This document shows positions 8,085-12,243 of a stretch of DNA of 12,243 nucleotides, one piece after another. The notes beneath the pieces were generated by a model. That model was not told the origin of the DNA and searched no databases. It saw nothing but the letters and a program-made list of their open reading frames with translations. Each line of letters opens with the position of its first letter. The first letter of the stretch is position 1. Made by a program: the position numbers and the translations under genes. This DNA comes from an uncultured bacterium (GTDB lineage: Bacteria; Verrucomicrobiota; Kiritimatiellia; UBA8416; CALETX01), in NCBI GenBank assembly GCA_937920455.1, contig CALETX010000419.1:1-12243 (forward strand), read 5' to 3'.

Positions 8085-9494
8085 ATGTACGAACATATAC
8101 TGAAGTCCCTGCAAGCAAGCCATGCTGAGCCATATCCGCCATCTTTTCGCGTAGAAGCCGACGGCGACGCTTGGCGCGTATTCGATGGAAGACGGCAGCT
8201 CGCCAAGTTCTATCCGCTGTTTCTGGATATCTGGGCGCTGTCGCCCTTCGAGCCGGACATCAAGGCCAATCCAGAGCCGCCGGGGGAAGTTGTGGACCTG
8301 CACACTGTCCACAACACGTTTCTGAACTTCGGCATTCAGGGTTGGCCGCGGAACTGGAAAACCGGCTCTGTGCGCTGGATTTGGGAAAAAAAGAATGGCC
8401 AAGAGCTCGTCGCAATCATCTCGCTGGATGCTGAGGAGGGAGAAACCGCCTCCTGGCGCTTGACAGTCGGCTACGATTCGACTCGAGGCCAGTACACGTG
8501 GCGCATTAGGCTTGACGCCCGAAAGATGGACCCGGACGGCTTTGAGGGATTCAACCTTATGACCGCAGGCGCGGTCGAAGACCGCCCAGAGAAGCGCCGA
8601 TGGACGCACTGCATCTGGGAAAATCCCGATGGCCAGCTGCGACGGATCGTCCACTCAAATGCGCTCTTCCAATGCACAGACTACGCGGGCATGCGGGACG
8701 GTGGGGGGCCGTGGCGCGGAAGGAATCTGCCGTACCCACGCGCCTGGATAGCCTACGCAGCGCATCCGGTGTTCAATCCGGCGCTAATTATCCACAAAAC
8801 CAATGTCCCATTGAGGGCGGCAACATGTTCGGCCCTGTTCGACGAGCACATAGTCTTCAGTAACGCCGGCCAGGATAACCTCGGAGAAGATGGATACTTT
8901 CACTTTCACATGGACCTGGAGTTCGTAAGTCTGCCGGCCGCGCTGGCACGCGAAATACTCAACCGTGCCGCCGATCCTGTGAAGCCGAAGAAATGGTGGA
9001 ATGAGAGAGTAGCGCTCCCGTTCCGCATGGAGGCTGTCAACTCATTCGAGCAAGCCGTGGACCCCTGGCTTCCGGAAGACTGCCCGATCATCACCCTTCC
9101 GCATGATGGCGAAGGAACTGTGGCATGGACTGACGAAGAAGCGCACAGCGGAAAGCGTTCCCTGCGTCTGCGGCAAGAAAAGCCCGAACGGCTCGCTGTC
9201 TTTCCTACCGGCGCGGTTTGCAAGGTCAAGCCAAACAGTCGCTGCCGCTTCTCAGCGTGGGTCAAGACACAAGCCGTAAACGGCGCTGCCAGGCTGGAAC
9301 TTGCAAGCTATGCCTACACCTACAACAACATCAGGCTGCGTGCTCAGAGTCGCGGGCTGCGTGATACGACGGACTGGACGCTTCTCACTGTTGAATTCGA
9401 CAGCGGCAACTCGGCCTATGTGATGCCGTATTTCGTTCTGGAAGGAACCGGCACGGCATGGTTCGATGATGCGTGTCTGGCGAAATCTCTATGA
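8085..9494 (+). CDS. Protein with C-terminal CBM4/9-like carbohydrate-binding module; N-terminal part unassigned
   Basis: The protein has 469 residues from an ATG with a good ribosome binding site. No signal peptide or membrane segment is visible: the N-terminus (MYEHILKSLQASHAEPYPPS) is polar, which contrasts with the two exported proteins upstream. Residues ~15-320 form a beta-rich region full of Trp, Tyr and Phe (WRVFDG, VRWIWEKK, WRLTVGYD, YTWRIRLD, FHFHMDLEF) that I cannot assign; it has the look of a lectin-like or lyase-like beta-sandwich. Residues ~345-469 match the pattern of a CBM4/9-type galactose-binding fold: a HSGKRSLRLRQ strand near the start, FSAWVKTQ in the middle, and a closing WFDDACLAKS strand. 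The gene follows the second large paralog by 17 bp and is probably the last gene of the operon. It is likely a glycan-binding protein or an unusual glycan-active enzyme. Confidence in the frame is high and in the function low. Confidence 0.85.
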   Translation: MYEHILKSLQASHAEPYPPSFRVEADGDAWRVFDGRRQLAKFYPLFLDIWALSPFEPDIKANPEPPGEVVDLHTVHNTFLNFGIQGWPRNWKTGSVRWIWEKKNGQELVAIISLDAEEGETASWRLTVGYDSTRGQYTWRIRLDARKMDPDGFEGFNLMTAGAVEDRPEKRRWTHCIWENPDGQLRRIVHSNALFQCTDYAGMRDGGGPWRGRNLPYPRAWIAYAAHPVFNPALIIHKTNVPLRAATCSALFDEHIVFSNAGQDNLGEDGYFHFHMDLEFVSLPAALAREILNRAADPVKPKKWWNERVALPFRMEAVNSFEQAVDPWLPEDCPIITLPHDGEGTVAWTDEEAHSGKRSLRLRQEKPERLAVFPTGAVCKVKPNSRCRFSAWVKTQAVNGAARLELASYAYTYNNIRLRAQSRGLRDTTDWTLLTVEFDSGNSAYVMPYFVLEGTGTAWFDDACLAKSL

Positions 9495-9800
9495 AACGGT
9501 ACGAAAGCCAAACAGATCGCCGGTGTCATGTTAGTTACGCGTGCTGATGACCATGTCTGCGCTGGGGAGAGATCAAGACGCGAAAAAGTCGAGACATATT
9601 GATTCACAAGCCATGAACCGACTGAATGCTAAAGGAATGGCAAAGCACACGGCCAAGCTGGGCTGACGAATACCACCAACGGATTTGAATCGGCGGCAAG
9701 AGAGGCATTCGCTGCCCCCCGCAACTTCATGATTTCTGCCTTCTTAGGGCTGGCCAGGCTAGACCGAACAGCTCTGGTGGCCCGTGTCCCAACGCAGCAC

Positions 9801-9810
9801 GCAATATTGC
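9801..9810. repeat. Perfect 10-bp palindrome, possible protein-binding site
   Basis: GCAATATTGC is its own reverse complement. Its right half, extended to ATATTGCA (9804-9811), recurs at 9933-9940, and a related TTGCAA lies at 10093-10098 closer to the next gene. A regulator site is possible, but a 10-bp palindrome can occur by chance. Confidence 0.25.
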
Positions 9811-10042
9811 AACAACCAAGCCAGATTCTTCCGTGGCCATGACCATGCCATTTTATCTGATTCCAGCAAGAGGTCAAACCGACAAATGCTTTCTCCTGTC
9901 CTATGGGCGCCGCTTTGATTGCCATATTTCGGATATTGCACGAAGAAAGCAAAAAATGTGGCGAGACACTCTCAAAACACATGGCTTCATCCAGCTTGCA
10001 CAACTCTTGAGCGATTTTCACCTCCATCATTCCTGCGCAATT

Positions 10043-10055
10043 CTTGTCCAACAAG
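10043..10055 (+). repeat. Short inverted repeat in the leader of the GH20-type gene
   Basis: CTTGT and ACAAG are separated by CCA, giving a five-pair stem. No T-run follows, so it is not a convincing terminator. It could be an operator half-site pair or chance. Confidence 0.2.
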
Positions 10056-10151
10056 CTAAATCCGGATCGGCTTTCATGTGTAAATGCCGTTGTTGCAATT
10101 CGCCTCATCATTCGATAACAAACGGCTCATGCGATCGGTGCCTGGAAACTT

Positions 10152-10158
10152 GGAGGAG
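10152..10158 (+). promoter_or_regulatory. Ribosome binding site of the GH20-type gene
   Basis: GGAGGAG ends 2 bases before ATG 10161; counted from the GGAGG core the spacing is 4 bases. This is slightly short but is the only good Shine-Dalgarno match near the gene, and it supports this ATG over an internal ATG at 10212. Confidence 0.65.
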
Positions 10159-10160
10159 CT

Positions 10161-12197
10161 ATGCTGAAGATCCCGTTCCATATCCCCACCTATGAAATCC
10201 GCTTTGCCCGCATGCCGCCTGCCCTGGACGGATGGATCCAGAGTCCCTGTTGGCAGGATGCCATGTGGATACATCGTTTTATCTCCGTGGAAACCGACCG
10301 GCCAACGGGCAAGAAAACCTCGGCCGCAATGCTGTGGGACCGGCGTAACATTTATGTCGCGTTTATATGTCACGAAGAGCAACCAGCTCTCCTCAAAGCC
10401 GAGGCGCAATCTTCTGCCCAGGTCTGGAATGACGATTGCGTTGAAATTTATCTGAATCCGGGGAATCCCGGCATTGAAGCCTTTGTAATCGCAGTCAACG
10501 CCGCGGGCACGGTCGGCCTCGCTCACCGCGTCATAGATGATCCCGGCTGGGGAACGTTCAAATTCCTGCCCCCAGATGGCGCGCGGGCTGCGGTCAAACT
10601 GACGGGACAAGGGTGGCAACTGGAACTGGCAATCCCATTCGGCGCATTTCAACTTATGCCTCCCGAAGCTGGCGCTGTTTGGCGCGGCAACTTGTGCCGC
10701 AATGACAAGCTTGGGTTCCAATGGACATATTGGGCCCTTGGGAAAAAAACGAGCTATGTGTATAACGACGGACAACTTTTCCCCTGCCTGAAATTCTCCA
10801 GGCAGCCGGCTTCCGAGAGGCGCAAATTGTCACCGAATGCCTGCTCCAAATCCATGCGATGGCCCAGCCGCCCCAGATTCGACATCCGCGGCATAATGTA
10901 TGACACCAGCCGAGGCGCGATTGTGCTGAGCGCCGGTTACTGGAAAAGAATGCTTCCGGTTCTCGCCTCTCAGGGGATCAACACCATACTCATGTATTTC
11001 GAAAATCATATGCGATACAACAGCCACCCGGAATTCTCGCCGGCCGGTTCCTGGACGCTGAATGATCTGACAAGTCTTCAACACGCCGCTAGAAAATACG
11101 GCATAGACGTCATACCTTCGCAAACATCGCTCGGACACTGCCCCGGTATCCTGAAACATCCCAAGTACGCTCACCTTGCGGAGGCAGGCTCAAACAGCTA
11201 TCAGTTCTGCGTTGCGCATCCTGACACAGCGTCAATTTTCGAAAATATCTTCTCCGAACTATGCCGCGCATCAGGCTCAGAGTACGTTAACATCAATGCG
11301 GACGAGTCCGGATATCTAGGCCTATGCCCACGCTGCCGCCGCGCCTTTCCCGGATGGTCGCCAGGCAGAATTTATCGCCATCACATCATGCGTCTCTATG
11401 AAGTGATAAAAGCGCACGGCAAGAGAATGATGATGTGGGACGATATGCTGTGGGTGTTCCCTGACGCCACAGAAGGCCTCCCCCGCGATATTATCTTGCT
11501 GGATTGGCATTACACACTCCATCGCCGGTACCCTTCCGTTGATGTGTGGCGAAAAATGGGTTTTGACGTGATCGTTTGTCCGGGAATGTACATGGTGGAA
11601 AATACCTTTTGGTTCGCCGATTACGGCGCTGCGCGCGGCGCCATAGGCATCATTAACACCCTCTGGGAAAGCCATAGCCTGCCGTTCGGCTATTATTGGC
11701 CTCATCTGGCCGCCACATCATGGGCCGCACATGCGCCCGCCCCGCCGGCCGATCAAATCGGCTCCTGGTACGAACAAGCGGCGGTTAGATTTTTTGATAC
11801 TGAACGTCTTGGACGGGCCCTCGCCTGCCGAAGCACCCTCATGAGACGCGGGCATAGGCAGCCGGCAATCTCATCAATGGATGTGGTCGCAGCGCGTCAA
11901 ACAGCAGAAGAAGCCGAATATGCAGCCGCCATTTGTAAGAGCCGCGGCCCAACGCGTGATCTTCTAAAAGAATTCGTCTATTCAGCGAGGCTGCTGCGGC
12001 TTCAAACCGAAACATCGTGGCGATCTGAAAACAATTGCCTCAACCCATCATTCCGCAAGTGGGCTCGCGACGAACTGCAATCACTCACTCAAGAAGGCGC
12101 ACAGATGTGGCAGGCCCGAACATCCTGTGCGTCTCAGAAGCCATGTTTTTTCGAAAGACACGCTGAAATCAGGCGCATTCTCTTGAAATGCAGATGA
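10161..12197 (+). CDS. GH20-type glycoside hydrolase (hexosaminidase D-like) with N-terminal CBM9-like domain
   Basis: The protein has 678 residues. Residues ~15-215 match a CBM9/DOMON-like carbohydrate-binding domain: PALDGWIQSPCWQDA, then a AAMLWDRRNIYVAFIC strand pair and VWNDDCVEIYLNP. Residues ~235-545 form a TIM barrel that reads like hexosaminidase D of GH20. R243-G244 (DIRGIMYD) sits at the first strand, H326 in SLGHCPGILKH, the catalytic Asp-Glu pair at D381-E382 (INADES) and W426-D427-D428-M429 on a later strand. In GH20 the Asp orients the substrate acetamido group and the Glu is the acid/base, releasing terminal beta-linked N-acetylhexosamine. The tail (~545-678) looks helical. 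No signal peptide is seen, so the enzyme may act in the cytoplasm on imported oligosaccharides, although a CBM is unusual there. It follows a 666-bp gap and is likely transcribed on its own. Substrate and anomeric preference are not shown by the sequence. Confidence 0.88.
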   Translation: MLKIPFHIPTYEIRFARMPPALDGWIQSPCWQDAMWIHRFISVETDRPTGKKTSAAMLWDRRNIYVAFICHEEQPALLKAEAQSSAQVWNDDCVEIYLNPGNPGIEAFVIAVNAAGTVGLAHRVIDDPGWGTFKFLPPDGARAAVKLTGQGWQLELAIPFGAFQLMPPEAGAVWRGNLCRNDKLGFQWTYWALGKKTSYVYNDGQLFPCLKFSRQPASERRKLSPNACSKSMRWPSRPRFDIRGIMYDTSRGAIVLSAGYWKRMLPVLASQGINTILMYFENHMRYNSHPEFSPAGSWTLNDLTSLQHAARKYGIDVIPSQTSLGHCPGILKHPKYAHLAEAGSNSYQFCVAHPDTASIFENIFSELCRASGSEYVNINADESGYLGLCPRCRRAFPGWSPGRIYRHHIMRLYEVIKAHGKRMMMWDDMLWVFPDATEGLPRDIILLDWHYTLHRRYPSVDVWRKMGFDVIVCPGMYMVENTFWFADYGAARGAIGIINTLWESHSLPFGYYWPHLAATSWAAHAPAPPADQIGSWYEQAAVRFFDTERLGRALACRSTLMRRGHRQPAISSMDVVAARQTAEEAEYAAAICKSRGPTRDLLKEFVYSARLLRLQTETSWRSENNCLNPSFRKWARDELQSLTQEGAQMWQARTSCASQKPCFFERHAEIRRILLKCR

Positions 12198-12243
12198 CCG
12201 AACAGCCACATGGCAAATGAATATGCACAGTCATCGTCCCGCA
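12198..12243 (+). other. Window end after the GH20-type gene
   Basis: These last 46 bases hold no recognisable gene start, ribosome binding site or terminator stem. Confidence 0.5.

Larger units (their letters stand above)
9495..10160 (+). other. 666-bp intergenic region without a credible gene
   Basis: No open frame here is convincing on either strand. The longest (minus strand, 10111 to 9629, and plus strand, 9833 to 10195) lack ribosome binding sites, are rich in Cys and have no recognisable domain; the plus-strand one also runs into the gene at 10161. The region looks more A/T-rich than the genes. It separates the operon end from the GH20-type gene, so it should hold a terminator and a promoter, but I see no clear stem plus T-run and no strong sigma-70 boxes. 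The structures I do see are a 10-bp palindrome (9801-9810), a small hairpin (10043-10055) and ATATTGCA twice (9804-9811 and 9933-9940). A decayed gene cannot be excluded. Confidence 0.6.

Noticed and set aside
9834..9850. TGGCCATGACCATGCCA as a possible operator
   Set aside because: Only the outer four bases on each side pair; the centre is a short direct repeat, so it is a weak match.
9629..10111. 160-codon open frame on the minus strand
   Set aside because: No ribosome binding site, Cys- and Ser-rich composition and no recognisable domain; it looks like chance in a non-coding gap.
10093..10119. TTGCAA and GATAAC as a possible sigma-70 promoter
   Set aside because: The spacing is about 15 bases and both boxes are poor matches; too weak to annotate as a promoter.
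9833..10195. 120-codon open frame on the plus strand
   Set aside because: It lacks a good ribosome binding site, has unusual Cys content and overlaps the start of the well-supported gene at 10161 in another frame.
10742..10749. A7 run resembling a slippery frameshift site
   Set aside because: The frame continues cleanly through it for another 480 codons with all catalytic motifs downstream in frame; no sign of programmed frameshifting.
10074..10775. 233-codon open frame on the minus strand
   Set aside because: It overlaps the CBM9-like half of the GH20-type gene, whose protein motifs are clear; a shadow.

Overview
The window looks like a piece of a carbohydrate- or glycan-processing locus from an uncultured, moderately GC-rich environmental bacterium. 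Very large secreted multi-domain proteins, CBM9-like and CBM4/9-like modules and a HexD-like GH20 enzyme recall genomes of the Planctomycetes/Verrucomicrobia/Lentisphaerae group, Hydrogenedentes or Armatimonadetes. No marker gene is present, so that placement is inference only. I see no RNA genes, insertion sequences, CRISPR array or phage genes. All supported genes lie on the + strand.

Layout. (1) Bases 1-869 hold the 3' end of a gene cut by the window edge; its product is not recognised. (2) Two adjacent genes (911-4483 and 4522-8067) encode secreted proteins of 1190 and 1181 residues. They are divergent paralogs, collinear along their whole length: signal peptide, a ThuA/glutamine-amidotransferase-like alpha/beta domain, a PHP-like domain of CehA/McbA type whose metal-binding residues look mostly lost, a beta-sandwich, and a further C-terminal domain. 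(3) Bases 8085-9494 encode a 469-residue protein without a visible signal peptide that ends in a CBM4/9-like beta-sandwich. These four genes are 17-41 bp apart, and the three complete ones have good ribosome binding sites, so they are probably one operon. (4) Bases 9495-10160 are a 666-bp stretch with no credible gene. (5) Bases 10161-12197 encode a 678-residue protein with an N-terminal CBM9-like domain and a GH20 catalytic barrel of the hexosaminidase D type. It is probably a separate transcription unit.

Working model (inference): the GH20-type enzyme removes terminal N-acetylhexosamine or a similar sugar, and the CBM-bearing proteins bind glycan. The paired large secreted proteins act outside the cytoplasm as binding, scaffold or highly modified hydrolase proteins. 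The most unusual item is the tandem pair of giant proteins with eroded PHP-type active sites and shared motifs I cannot assign to a named domain.
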